Positions 7,998 to 16,531 of a stretch of 64,000 nt of DNA are shown here, one piece after another. Numbering within the stretch: position 1 is the first letter of the stretch; every line of letters starts with the position of its first letter. The position numbers and the translations under genes are program-made. The DNA is taken from positions 58,615 to 122,614 of the forward strand of contig VXML01000100.1 of assembly GCA_009841115.1 (NCBI GenBank), written 5' to 3'. Source of the DNA: Gemmatimonadota bacterium. GTDB lineage: Bacteria > Latescibacterota > UBA2968 > UBA8231. A model generated the notes under the pieces. It did no database searches and had not been told where the DNA came from. It saw nothing but the letters and a program-made list of their open reading frames with translations.

Positions 7998-9737
7998 TCA
8001 TATATAATACTCGATTTCCCCATCCTGCGACTCTTGGGAACGAGGCACATTGAGCGGACACCGCGCCTTGTAGTCGGGATGGAGCCGTGCCCACAGGTAA
8101 TCGAGCGCGTGCTGGTTCCAGCGAAAAAAGTGATCGCGGCCGATCTGCTCCATCAGCCCCGACCGCTCCAGCGCGTCAGTAAGCTGCCGTTTGGCCCTCG
8201 TAAAGTATAGGTCTAGCCCGACTTCGCGCAGGCGTTCTACTACGTTGCGCAGCGCCTGTTCGCCAGAAGCATCGATCCGGTTGATCCCGTCTGCGTCGAG
8301 AATCAAGTACCTTAGTTCAGGTGCTGAGGCGATCGTTTCGAGTACCTTGTCCTCAAAATAACGGCCCGACCCAAAGTATAGCTGGCCGTCAAAGCGCATA
8401 ATCGCGAGTTGCTGATCCGGCCGTAGGCCCGCGTCGCTTTCGCGCATCGTGCCATCGAGGTGCCGAGCGAGAAAAACCACGCGGGGCCGCATGGTGCGGT
8501 AAAAGTTGAGCACTAACGAGGCTCCTACGCCGAGGGCAACCCCCAAGTGCAGGTCCGGTGCCAAGGCCAGCGTGCCGACAAACGTCGCAATCCCGATCAA
8601 CCCGTCATGGGCCCGAATGCGCCACGCGGTCACTAGAGGCTGAATGCGCACCAAGCCGCACACCGCAGCGATAATAACAACGGCGAGGGTCGCTTGCGGC
8701 AAATAGTACAACAGCGGCGTGAGCCAGAGCAAGGTCGCGGCGATGACCAGCGACGCCACGACCGAGGAAAAACCCGTCCGCGCCCCGCTTTGGTAGTTGA
8801 CCGCCGAGCGCGAAAACGAGCCTGAAGTCGCATAGCTTTGGAAAAGTCCGCCGACCACGTTGGCCATGCCTTGGCCGATGAGTTCCTGATTGATATCGAG
8901 ATGCTGCCGCGTCCGCGCAGCGAGAGTCTTGGCAATGGCCATGGCCTCCATCAGGCCGAGCATGGTCAAGGTCAAGGCCCCCACGAAGAGTTGGGATAAG
9001 ATATCCACGTCTAAGTCCGGTACCAAAAGCCGTGGCAAACCGCGCGGGACCTCTCCAACCACTTCCCCACTAAACCCGGTCAGCCAAGAAACGAGCGTGG
9101 TAACCACCAGCGTCGTCAACATACTCGGCAGCTCCCAGCGCACGCGGCGCAAAACTACCAGCAGTCCTCCAGCCAACACCGCCATCCCCAGCGTCGGCCA
9201 ATGGACCGCTAACAGCGCCACGTCGATGACGCGGAGGGCCGCCAGCAAATGTCCTCCCTGCTGAGGCTCTACACCGAATACCTTGTGCAATTGGGAAATG
9301 GCGATGATAAAGGCTGCGGCATTGGTAAAGCCGACGATCACCGGGCTGGACAGCAGGTCGATCAGCAAGCCCAAGCGCAACGCACCCAAGGCAATCCGTA
9401 TCAGACCGACGAACAAGCCCAAAACCAGCGAATAGGCGATATACAACTCGCTGCCCTCGGGAGCAAGCCCCTGCACGGTCGTCGCGCTGATGAGCGAAGC
9501 TATGGCCACCGGGCCAGTGGACAAGTGCCGGGAAGAGCCAAACAGCGCGGCCACAGCCGGCGGCAGAAAGGCCGCATACAACCCATAGACCGGCGGCAGC
9601 CCCGCCAACTCGGCATAGGCCATAGCTTGGGGCACGAGGATCGTCGCCACGGTCAGGCCCGCGAGCACATCGGCGCGCAAGACGGATGGACGGCCGAGTT
9701 CGGGCAGCCAATGGATAAATGGAAAAAATCGCTTCAT
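7998..9737 (-). CDS. SulP-family anion transporter with STAS domain
   Basis: The 579-residue membrane protein starts with the SulP pattern LAGLTVATILVPQAMAYAELAGLPPVYGLYAAFLP and continues through about a dozen hydrophobic segments, including the S-R-H-L-S-T-G-P-V-A and F-S-R-S-A-V-N motifs. A cytoplasmic STAS domain follows from about residue 440 (IMRFDGQLYFGSGRYFEDKV, LILDADGINRIDASGEQAL). The family moves sulfate, bicarbonate or other anions, usually by symport or exchange. Sulfate would fit a region that also encodes a sulfatase, but the residues seen do not settle the substrate. It is monocistronic between zapA and a divergent PhyH gene. Confidence 0.85.
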   Translation of the reverse strand: MKRFFPFIHWLPELGRPSVLRADVLAGLTVATILVPQAMAYAELAGLPPVYGLYAAFLPPAVAALFGSSRHLSTGPVAIASLISATTVQGLAPEGSELYIAYSLVLGLFVGLIRIALGALRLGLLIDLLSSPVIVGFTNAAAFIIAISQLHKVFGVEPQQGGHLLAALRVIDVALLAVHWPTLGMAVLAGGLLVVLRRVRWELPSMLTTLVVTTLVSWLTGFSGEVVGEVPRGLPRLLVPDLDVDILSQLFVGALTLTMLGLMEAMAIAKTLAARTRQHLDINQELIGQGMANVVGGLFQSYATSGSFSRSAVNYQSGARTGFSSVVASLVIAATLLWLTPLLYYLPQATLAVVIIAAVCGLVRIQPLVTAWRIRAHDGLIGIATFVGTLALAPDLHLGVALGVGASLVLNFYRTMRPRVVFLARHLDGTMRESDAGLRPDQQLAIMRFDGQLYFGSGRYFEDKVLETIASAPELRYLILDADGINRIDASGEQALRNVVERLREVGLDLYFTRAKRQLTDALERSGLMEQIGRDHFFRWNQHALDYLWARLHPDYKARCPLNVPRSQESQDGEIEYYI

Positions 9738-9755
9738 GCGTTCGCTAGGGATCGG

Positions 9756-9785
9756 TTGACACCGAGTCGGCGACCAGTGTACACT
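9756..9785 (+). promoter_or_regulatory. Promoter of PhyH gene with palindrome over the -10
   Basis: TTGACA (9756-9761), an 18-bp spacer and TACACT (9780-9785) lie 35 bp upstream of the PhyH start. The 10-bp palindrome AGTGTACACT (9776-9785) covers the -10 and could be an operator half-site pair. Confidence 0.45.
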
Positions 9786-9819
9786 TAGCGGGTCATCACC
9801 TCAACAGCGGGAGTGCCGC

Positions 9820-10620
9820 ATGGAACCCCACGAGCAACGAGCTTTTTTCGAGCAGCAGGGCTACTTAATCGTCACCGACCTGCTCAACAGCCGCGAAGTC
9901 GCCGAATGCCAGCGCGAAATCCAACACCTGCACCAACTAGCCGCCGACCTAGAGGCCAGCCAAGACCCGCTCAGCAACCACTTTCAGCGCGAGCCTTTTT
10001 CTAAAGACCAAACCCGCAACGGCCTGCCAGTGCTGCGCAAAATCGAGAACACCCGCACCCTATCGCCGTGCTTTGCCCAACTCGCAGCCCATCCCAACCT
10101 CGTCGCCATCGTGCAATCGCTCCTCGGTGATGACCTCCTTCTCTTCCGCAGCACCCTCATGCTCAAACCCGCCTTCCACGGCTCAGCCCATGCCCTACAC
10201 CAAGACTCGGCTTATTGGCCAATGGAGCCGCCCGCTCTCGTGACCGTGAGCATCGCCCTCGACGACGCCACCCCAGACAATGGCTGCATCAAAATTATTC
10301 CCGGCAGTCACCATTGGGGCTTGCAGGAATGGGGGCACATCGCCCAACAGCAAGGGGCACCGCTGACTAATCGCGAAGACATCGACAGTTCGCGCCAAAT
10401 CGACGTGCCACTCGCGGCCGGGTCTGCCGTGCTGTTTCACAGCTTGATGGTCCACGGTTCCGGCCCCAACCAGACCGACCAGTCGCGCAACACCGCGCTC
10501 TACGCCTATTTCTCGCCGCACGTGCGCTACGTACCCGGTGCCAATGGCCCACAATCGAAGACCTTCCCCGTCATCGCCGGCCTCAATGGCACTGCCGAAC
10601 ACGTACTAGTCGCCTCCTGA
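9820..10620 (+). CDS. Phytanoyl-CoA dioxygenase (PhyH) family Fe(II)/2-oxoglutarate oxygenase
   Basis: The 266-residue cytosolic protein opens with the PhyH N-terminus (FFEQQGYLIVTDLLNSREV). The iron-binding H-x-D is LHQDSAYW, the distal His is in SLMVHGSGPN, and the 2-oxoglutarate-binding Arg is probably in QSRNTALYAYF. DNGCIKIIPGSHHWG is the usual core strand. The family hydroxylates, or occasionally otherwise oxidises, small organic substrates using 2-oxoglutarate and O2, and the substrate cannot be read from the sequence. The ATG has a GGGAG eight bases upstream. The gene is followed by a bidirectional terminator shared with infC. It is one of three PhyH proteins in the window, and the three are only distantly similar. 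Confidence 0.85.
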   Translation: MEPHEQRAFFEQQGYLIVTDLLNSREVAECQREIQHLHQLAADLEASQDPLSNHFQREPFSKDQTRNGLPVLRKIENTRTLSPCFAQLAAHPNLVAIVQSLLGDDLLLFRSTLMLKPAFHGSAHALHQDSAYWPMEPPALVTVSIALDDATPDNGCIKIIPGSHHWGLQEWGHIAQQQGAPLTNREDIDSSRQIDVPLAAGSAVLFHSLMVHGSGPNQTDQSRNTALYAYFSPHVRYVPGANGPQSKTFPVIAGLNGTAEHVLVAS

Positions 10621-10689
10621 GCAACCTAAAGAAAGAGATTATCCCCCTAAGTGCCAACGAGGGGAGGTAGCATCAATCGCGCGCAAACA

Positions 10690-10728
10690 AAAAAGGCCGA
10701 CGCCCGCACTGCGGACACCGGCCTTTTT
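10690..10728. terminator. Bidirectional intrinsic terminator between PhyH gene and infC
   Basis: AAAAAGGCCG (10690-10699) and CGGCCTTTTT (10719-10728) form a perfect 10-bp stem with A/T runs on both sides. It can serve both the rightward PhyH gene and the leftward infC gene. Confidence 0.85.
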
Positions 10729-10746
10729 GCGCTGTTCGGACCAATC

Positions 10747-11268
10747 TCAGAGGGGTCTGAGAATGAGCGACATTTCGCGGCCTTCCATCTTGGGAGCCTG
10801 ATCGACGACGGCTACGTCCTTGAGCCTGTCGGCCAGATTTTGCAGTAGCTCGTATCCTCGATCCTGATAGGCCATCTGCCGCCCGCGAAAGCGGACGCTG
10901 ACTTTGACCCGGTTCCCCTTTTCGATAAACGTGCGGATGTGGCTCGTCCGGTATTCGAGATCGTGGTCGGAAATAGTAGGTTGGGCGATGCGAATGCCCT
11001 TCATCTGCACGTTGTGCTGCTTCTTGCGCGCTTCCTTGGCCTTTTTCTCTTGGTCGTAGCGGAACTTGCCGTAGTCGATAATCCGGCAGACCGGCGGGCG
11101 CGCTTCAGCGGCCACCTCTACTAGGTCGAGATTGGCTTCCTCCGCCATGGCCAAGGCACGGGCCGTTTCGATGATCCCCACCTGCCCTCCATCGGACCCA
11201 ATGAGCCGGATTTGGGGCACGCGAATATCATCGTTTACTCTCGTAAAACTCTTTTTCTTTGCTGCGAT
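10747..11268 (-). CDS. infC: Translation initiation factor IF-3 with probable ATC start codon
   Basis: The product is IF-3: N-domain RLIGSDGGQVGIIETARALAMAEEANLDLVEVA, linker FRYDQEKKAKEARKKQ, and C-domain KGIRIAQPTISDHDLEYRTSHIRTFIEKGNRVKVSVRFRGR. The first conventional start (GTG at 11220) would cut off the conserved V-N-D-D-I-R-V-P-Q-I-R segment. In frame 16 codons further upstream is an ATC (11266-11268) placed 8 bp after a GGAGG (11281-11277). This gives a normal 173-residue protein beginning with a lysine-rich AAKKKSFTRVNDD. Rare AUU-type starts are known for infC in other bacteria, where they let IF-3 limit its own translation. rpmI and rplT, the usual partners, are absent; the gene ends at the shared terminator. 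Confidence 0.9.
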   Translation of the reverse strand: MAAKKKSFTRVNDDIRVPQIRLIGSDGGQVGIIETARALAMAEEANLDLVEVAAEARPPVCRIIDYGKFRYDQEKKAKEARKKQHNVQMKGIRIAQPTISDHDLEYRTSHIRTFIEKGNRVKVSVRFRGRQMAYQDRGYELLQNLADRLKDVAVVDQAPKMEGREMSLILRPL

Positions 11269-11296
11269 TGCATCAACCTCCGTAAAGGGTGGAAAG

Positions 11297-11313
11297 TGCG
11301 GGCGTCTCCCGCA
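11297..11313 (-). promoter_or_regulatory. Small hairpin in infC leader
   Basis: A perfect 6-bp stem (TGCGGG / CCCGCA) with a 5-base loop lies about 30 nt upstream of the ATC start and just downstream of the probable promoter. It could affect initiation or mRNA stability; nothing more can be said. Confidence 0.4.
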
Positions 11314-11321
11314 GAGTTTTT

Positions 11322-11349
11322 AATATATTCCCAGCGCGAATTAAAACAA
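11322..11349 (-). promoter_or_regulatory. Probable infC promoter
   Basis: On the minus strand TTGTTT (11349-11344), a 16-bp spacer and TATATT (11327-11322) lie about 55 bp before the proposed ATC start. The -35 is weak and the -10 good. Confidence 0.4.
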
Positions 11350-11429
11350 GCAAAGATTTGCCCCCTCCCTTTTTGGCAGCCATGAGCGAATGGGTTATTT
11401 TGCCTATTTTCCACTCAAAGGAAGAGCTT

Positions 11430-12428
11430 ATGACCCGCACGTACGACGTCTATGGAGTCGGCCACGCCCTAGTGGACATCCAATATCAAGTCCCCCCGGA
11501 ATTCCTCGCCGAACACCAAATCGAAAAAGGGGTTATGACCCTCGTCGATGAGGAGCGGCAGCGCCATCTCACAACCGCGGTCGATGGCGAGCCAGTTGCC
11601 TCGGCTTCGGGCGGCTCGGTGGCCAACACCCTCATTGGCGTCGCCCGCTATGGCGGCCGTACCTATTACGCCTGCCTGACCGGCCGCGACGCTTGGGGCG
11701 ACTTTTACCAGCGCGACCTCGAAGCAGCCGGTGTGACCACGCATCCGGCCAATCGCGGTGTAGGCAAGACTGGTCAGTGTTTGGTTTTTGTTACTCCAGA
11801 CGCCGAGCGCACCCTCAATACCTTCTTGGGCATCAGCAGCGCCATCGGCCCAGCCCAACTCCACGAGGAGGTCATCGCCGACAGCCAGTACGTTTACATA
11901 GAAGGCTATCTCCTCGGCTCGGACGACGGCTTTGCCGCGGCGCGCCGAGCACAGCAAATGGCCCAACTCCACGGCACGGCCGTTGCCCTAACCCTGAGCG
12001 ATCCCTTTGCCGTCCGGGCCTTTCGGGCGCGCTTTGACGCGCTCTTGCAAGACGGTGTCGATCTGCTGTTCTGTAATGAGGAAGAAGCCCTCGCCAGTAC
12101 CGGGACCGACAACCGCGAGGCAGCCGGTGCGGCTCTCGCTTCCCAAGTCGGCACAGCCTACGTAACGTGCGGAGCCGACGGTGCCCTAGTGTATGCCGAC
12201 GGCACCCACCAAGTGCCCGGCGTTCCGGTGCAAGCTATCGACACCAACGGTGCCGGCGATCTCTTCGCTGGGGGCGTGCTCTACGGGCTGTCCTACGGGT
12301 ACAGTCCTTTAGACGCGGCGCGCCTAGGCTGCTATGCGGCCGCGCAAGTGGTAACCCGCTTCGGGCCGCGCCTAGAACAATCGCTCGCCAATCACATCGA
12401 TCTCATCCTATCCCATTTCTCAACCTAG
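11430..12428 (+). CDS. PfkB-family sugar/nucleoside kinase
   Basis: A 332-residue ribokinase-fold kinase. The ATG at 11430 is preferred to the longer frame because it has a Shine-Dalgarno (AAGGAAGAG) and starts MTRTYDVYGVGHALVD, as family members do. The substrate-side glycines are seen in ASGGSVANTL, and the C-terminal PfkB signature is DTNGAGDLFAGGVLYG, which includes the catalytic Asp and the anion hole. It phosphorylates a sugar, nucleoside or similar alcohol with ATP. The overall pattern is closest to the adenosine-kinase-like branch, but specificity is not certain. A 2-hydroxyacid dehydrogenase starts 13 bp downstream, so the two are probably co-transcribed. Confidence 0.8.
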   Translation: MTRTYDVYGVGHALVDIQYQVPPEFLAEHQIEKGVMTLVDEERQRHLTTAVDGEPVASASGGSVANTLIGVARYGGRTYYACLTGRDAWGDFYQRDLEAAGVTTHPANRGVGKTGQCLVFVTPDAERTLNTFLGISSAIGPAQLHEEVIADSQYVYIEGYLLGSDDGFAAARRAQQMAQLHGTAVALTLSDPFAVRAFRARFDALLQDGVDLLFCNEEEALASTGTDNREAAGAALASQVGTAYVTCGADGALVYADGTHQVPGVPVQAIDTNGAGDLFAGGVLYGLSYGYSPLDAARLGCYAAAQVVTRFGPRLEQSLANHIDLILSHFST

Positions 12429-12441
12429 CTTGGAGGTCCGC

Positions 12442-13398
12442 GTGAAAATCCTAGTCCACTACCCATTCACCGACGAACAGCACGACCACCTGCGCCAAAT
12501 CGCGCGCGAAAACGGCGGCCACGAAGTCTTTGTGGCCAACGACGACCAAGAAGCCCTCGCGGTGGCCAGCGAGATCGACGTCATCGTCGGCCACTTCCCA
12601 CCCGCGGTCTGCGCTGCCGCTCCCAACCTGCGCTGGGTCCAGTCCTTTAGCACTGGCATGGACAAGTTCCTCTTCCCCGAAATCATCGCCCGCGACGAAG
12701 TCGCCATTTCCAACGTGGCCGGGCTATACGCCCCCCAAGGCGGCGAACACGCTTGGGCTTTGCTCCTCGCCTTGACTCGCGGCATTGATCAGTCGATTCG
12801 CCACAACGACCAGCGCAAGTGGGCTGGTGGAACTACCGTCGAGCTAACCGGACAGACGTTGGGGCTTGTGGGACTGGGGGGCTTTGGGCTTGAAATGGCC
12901 AAGCGGGCCGCTGGCTACGACATGCCGATCATCGCCATCGACCCAGTGCGCCGCGACCTACCGCCGGGCATTTCCGAACTCAAAGACAACACCCGCGAAA
13001 ATCTGCACAGCCTCCTCCGGCGCGCCGACGTGGTGATGATAGCCTGTCCACGCACCGAGGAGACGTACCACCTCATCGGGCGCGAGGAACTGACGCTGAT
13101 GAAGGAGAGCGCCTATCTGATCAACGTGACGCGGGGCGGCATCATCGACGAGGACGCTCTCTGCGAGGCCCTGCACGACGGACAGATCGCTGGAGCCGGT
13201 ATCGACGTTACCGAAATCGAGCCGTTGCCCCCAGAATCCCCACTGTGGGACGCGCCCAACATTATCCTCACCCCGCATCGGGCCGGTGCCTCACAGCATC
13301 GACCGCGCAAGGTCTATGAGTTCTTCTGCGCCCAATTAGAGCGCTATCTCAAGGGCGAGCCGGTGCTCAATATCATCGACAAGAAGAAGGGGTACTAG
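12442..13398 (+). CDS. D-2-hydroxyacid dehydrogenase (NAD-dependent)
   Basis: The 318-residue protein starts at GTG 12442, just downstream of a GGAGG. It has the Rossmann motif G-L-V-G-L-G-G-F-G and the family's catalytic triad context: Arg in NVTRGGIIDEDAL, Glu in DVTEIEPLPPESPLW and His in LTPHRAGAS. It reduces a 2-oxoacid or oxidises a D-2-hydroxyacid with NAD(P)H, for example glyoxylate, hydroxypyruvate or a phosphoglycerate-like compound. It lies in an apparent operon with the PfkB kinase. The defence-like helicase gene begins only 5 bp after its stop, so it marks the left edge of the island. Confidence 0.85.
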   Translation: MKILVHYPFTDEQHDHLRQIARENGGHEVFVANDDQEALAVASEIDVIVGHFPPAVCAAAPNLRWVQSFSTGMDKFLFPEIIARDEVAISNVAGLYAPQGGEHAWALLLALTRGIDQSIRHNDQRKWAGGTTVELTGQTLGLVGLGGFGLEMAKRAAGYDMPIIAIDPVRRDLPPGISELKDNTRENLHSLLRRADVVMIACPRTEETYHLIGREELTLMKESAYLINVTRGGIIDEDALCEALHDGQIAGAGIDVTEIEPLPPESPLWDAPNIILTPHRAGASQHRPRKVYEFFCAQLERYLKGEPVLNIIDKKKGY

Positions 13399-13403
13399 GG
13401 CCC

Positions 13404-16400
13404 GTGAGAGGAAAATTTTTCCGCGAGGGGGCCGAGCTACAGCTACCAGTCAGCTCTGATAGGAGTTCCCAAGCGCAGTTTGCCCAAGGCCAAATCGTAT
13501 GCTTGGCGTCCGATCCATCCATCCGGGGGGCTGTCGTCGAGGTGTTGCCGGGAACGACCGAAGACCGCATCAAGGTTTTTGTAGATGGCAGCATTCAGAC
13601 CTATTACGCCTCTCAGCTACAGGCCGATGATCAGGATGATGGCGTCTCGTCTCTTTCGTCCGATCAGTTTCACGCCTACTTAACTGCCCTGCAAATACGC
13701 TATCCCGGCCTATCGACCTTGTATTCGCTCAACGCGGCGCGGGTTGACTTCATCCCTTACCAGTTTCGCCCAGTACTGAAATTCATCCGCTCGGACCGTC
13801 CGCGTCTGCTGATCGCCGATGGCGTCGGCGTCGGCAAGACCATTGAGGCTGGATTGATTCTGCGAGAATTGCAGGCGAGGCGGGAAATTCAATCTGTTCT
13901 CATTATCTGCCCCCGCCCCCTAGTGACTGAGGGCAAGTGGGAAAAGGAAATGAGGCGGTTTGACCAACGGTTCACCCATCTCGACGGACGCACTCTGCGA
14001 TACTGTATCAGTGAGATGGATTTAGAAGGCGAGTGGCCCGAGCGACACCAGAAGGCGATTCTTCCCTATTCGCTGTTTGACGAAGCGCTTCTTTATGGTC
14101 CCGAGGGCAGCCGGAAGCGAAGACGCGGAAAAGGGCTTTTGGACCTCGACCCACCGCCGCGCTTCGACCTCGTGATCGTCGATGAAGCTCACCACATCCG
14201 CAACCAGCATACTTACGCGCACCAAGCGGTGCGGTTTTTCTGCGACCACGCGGAAGCGGCAGTCTTTCTCACTGCCACCCCGATCCAACTCGGCAACCAC
14301 GACCTGTTTGTGCTGCTCAACGTGTTGCGTCCCGACTTTGTTTTGGACGAGGAGAGCTTCGAGCATATCGCAGCCCCCAACCCGTTTATTAACGAGGCGG
14401 TCAACCATGCGCGTACCCAAGTATCGGGTTGGACAGCGCAGGCAGCCCAAGCTCTTGACCAAGCCGCCGCAACTCCTTGGGGACAGACAATGCTCAGGGC
14501 CAATCCTGAGTTTAACCGGATCAAAAATCAGCTTGCCGAAGATCGCGTAGCAGCCGACGACAGAGTCCAGCTCATCACCGACCTAGAGTCGTTGCACACC
14601 TTTTCGGGGATTATAAACCGGACGCGCCGACGCGATATCGGAGCGTTCACCATTAGAAAACCAAAAACGGTCAACGTTCCATTCACCGCCTCACAGCAGC
14701 AACTGCACGACGAGTTGCTCCGAGTCCAGGCGGACATATTCCGCCACCTGCACGGCGACATCAACGTCAAGTTCATGCTGACCACCATCCGACGCCAAGC
14801 GGCGAGTTGCCTGTATGGACTAGCCCCTTTCCTCAAGGATATTCTCCATCGCCACCTCGATGAATTGGAATGGGAGGAAGCCGATGATATGGGGCCGGGG
14901 CCATCAGATGAGGTCATAGACTCAATCCAAGAGCAAATTCAAACTATCCTTGAAAAAGCACGTGGTCTTGATCCTCGTGACCCGAAGCTCGAAGCCCTGC
15001 GCGAAATTATCCGGGACAAGCAACGCCTACCCAACAACAAGGTGATGCTATTCAGCAGCTTCCGGCACACTCTTTCATACCTATATGAACATCTCAAGGC
15101 AGACGGCGTCCGCGTCGGCATGGTTCACGGCGGGACACCGGACGAAGAACGTATTGCGCTCAGGAGTCGCTTTGAGCAGCCGCAAGAAAATGGCGACACA
15201 CTCGACGTTTTGCTGTTCTCGGAAATCGGTTGCGAAGGGTTGGACTACCAATTCTGCGACTGCATAGTCAACTACGACTTGCCGTGGAATCCCATGCGCG
15301 TCGAGCAACGGATTGGCCGTATTGACCGCAATGGCCAGCAAAGTGAGACCGTAGCCATTGTCAACCTAATCACGCCGGGAACGGTTGATGCGGATATCTA
15401 CGAACGCTGTCTCGTGCGCATCGGGGTATTTGAGAACGCTTTGGGTGGCAGCGAGGAAATTCTGGGGGAAATCTCCAAGGGAATCAAGAACATCGCCGAG
15501 AATTATGCCCTGAGCGAAGAGGAACGGAGGACCAAGCTACAACAGTTGGCGGATAACGAAATCCGGTTGGTACAAGCACAGGAAAAACTCGAGCAGCAGC
15601 AGATGGAGCTTTTTGGCATCCGTCTGCCCGAAGATCAGATGAAGAAGGAGGTTGAAGAAGCCTCCAGTTCCTGGTTATCCCCGGCCTCTATACAAAGGCT
15701 CGTTACGATTTATTTGAACGGTATCTGCGGCGAGGAACGGGAACTCATTCTCGGCGAAAAAGCCTTGAAGACGCTCCGCCTATCGCAGGAGGCGCGAACT
15801 GCCCTGTTGCGCGATTTTCAGCAACTCCCCAGAAGGACTGCACCCGACTATCGGGCATGGGAAAAGTGGCTGAAGGGCGGAGGTCCTCACTTATCCATAA
15901 CCTTCGAGGCCGACTGTGCAACGCAATATCCTGACGCTGCGTTCATCTCGCCGCTCCATCCTTTAATCAAGCAGGCAGCCCAGTCGCTAAAAACAAAGCA
16001 ACGAGTCATTACTACGCTGAAGGCACAGAGCCACGAAGCCCCTGCGGGCCGCTATGAATTTGCCGTATATCAGTGGCAGTTTCACGGCATTCGGGAGGAT
16101 TTGGTTCTCACGCCGATAGCCTCGTCAGATGCCGTAACGCCGCACTTAGGTCGCCTACTTGAGAACGCGGCGGATGCTTCGACTGCTGATCCAGTGGATA
16201 GTGGTTCTGCGGTATGGGACGCTTTCGACACGCAGCATCATGTATTGTGGTCGCAAGCGAAGGAAGATCATCGACAACGGACGCGAGAACTCGCAGCATA
16301 TCGCAAAGAGAGCCTGTCGAAAAGCCATCAAGCGCGGATGGCTCTTCTCGCGGAACAACTCGCTCAGGCCAGCGACGAGAAGCTGCAACGAATGCGGCGA

Positions 16401-16529
16401 TCGCAAATCGCGACGGCTGAGGCCGACTACACTCGGCGCATCCAAGGGTTAGAGACTGCTATGGATAAGGCAGATATTATCGCCGAGCCGGTGGCGTATG
16501 GCGTAATCGAACTGTTGGAAGGAGATTAG
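13404..16529 (+). CDS. SNF2/RapA-like helicase of a probable defence module
   Basis: The 1,041-residue protein begins at GTG 13404 with a small beta-rich domain (FAQGQIVCLASDP, KVFVDGSIQTYYASQL) like the RapA N-terminal or Tudor-type module. An SF2/SNF2 core follows: Walker A GVGVGKT (about 141-147), DEAH (260-263), TATPI (about 290-294), and in the second lobe FSEIGCEGLDYQ and QRIGRIDRNGQ (about 634-644). The last 350 residues are helical and charged and not assigned. The enzyme should translocate on or remodel nucleic acid. It is followed 2 bp later by a sacsin-like ATPase and starts 5 bp after a metabolic gene without a clear Shine-Dalgarno. It recalls DrmD of DISARM, but no drmA, drmB, drmC or methylase is present. 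Confidence 0.75.
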   Translation: MRGKFFREGAELQLPVSSDRSSQAQFAQGQIVCLASDPSIRGAVVEVLPGTTEDRIKVFVDGSIQTYYASQLQADDQDDGVSSLSSDQFHAYLTALQIRYPGLSTLYSLNAARVDFIPYQFRPVLKFIRSDRPRLLIADGVGVGKTIEAGLILRELQARREIQSVLIICPRPLVTEGKWEKEMRRFDQRFTHLDGRTLRYCISEMDLEGEWPERHQKAILPYSLFDEALLYGPEGSRKRRRGKGLLDLDPPPRFDLVIVDEAHHIRNQHTYAHQAVRFFCDHAEAAVFLTATPIQLGNHDLFVLLNVLRPDFVLDEESFEHIAAPNPFINEAVNHARTQVSGWTAQAAQALDQAAATPWGQTMLRANPEFNRIKNQLAEDRVAADDRVQLITDLESLHTFSGIINRTRRRDIGAFTIRKPKTVNVPFTASQQQLHDELLRVQADIFRHLHGDINVKFMLTTIRRQAASCLYGLAPFLKDILHRHLDELEWEEADDMGPGPSDEVIDSIQEQIQTILEKARGLDPRDPKLEALREIIRDKQRLPNNKVMLFSSFRHTLSYLYEHLKADGVRVGMVHGGTPDEERIALRSRFEQPQENGDTLDVLLFSEIGCEGLDYQFCDCIVNYDLPWNPMRVEQRIGRIDRNGQQSETVAIVNLITPGTVDADIYERCLVRIGVFENALGGSEEILGEISKGIKNIAENYALSEEERRTKLQQLADNEIRLVQAQEKLEQQQMELFGIRLPEDQMKKEVEEASSSWLSPASIQRLVTIYLNGICGEERELILGEKALKTLRLSQEARTALLRDFQQLPRRTAPDYRAWEKWLKGGGPHLSITFEADCATQYPDAAFISPLHPLIKQAAQSLKTKQRVITTLKAQSHEAPAGRYEFAVYQWQFHGIREDLVLTPIASSDAVTPHLGRLLENAADASTADPVDSGSAVWDAFDTQHHVLWSQAKEDHRQRTRELAAYRKESLSKSHQARMALLAEQLAQASDEKLQRMRRSQIATAEADYTRRIQGLETAMDKADIIAEPVAYGVIELLEGD

Positions 16530-16531
16530 CG

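Noticed and set aside
13404..16529. Calling the helicase a DISARM component (DrmD)
   Set aside because: Only the SNF2-like core agrees; DrmA, DrmB, DrmC and a methyltransferase are missing from the neighbourhood.
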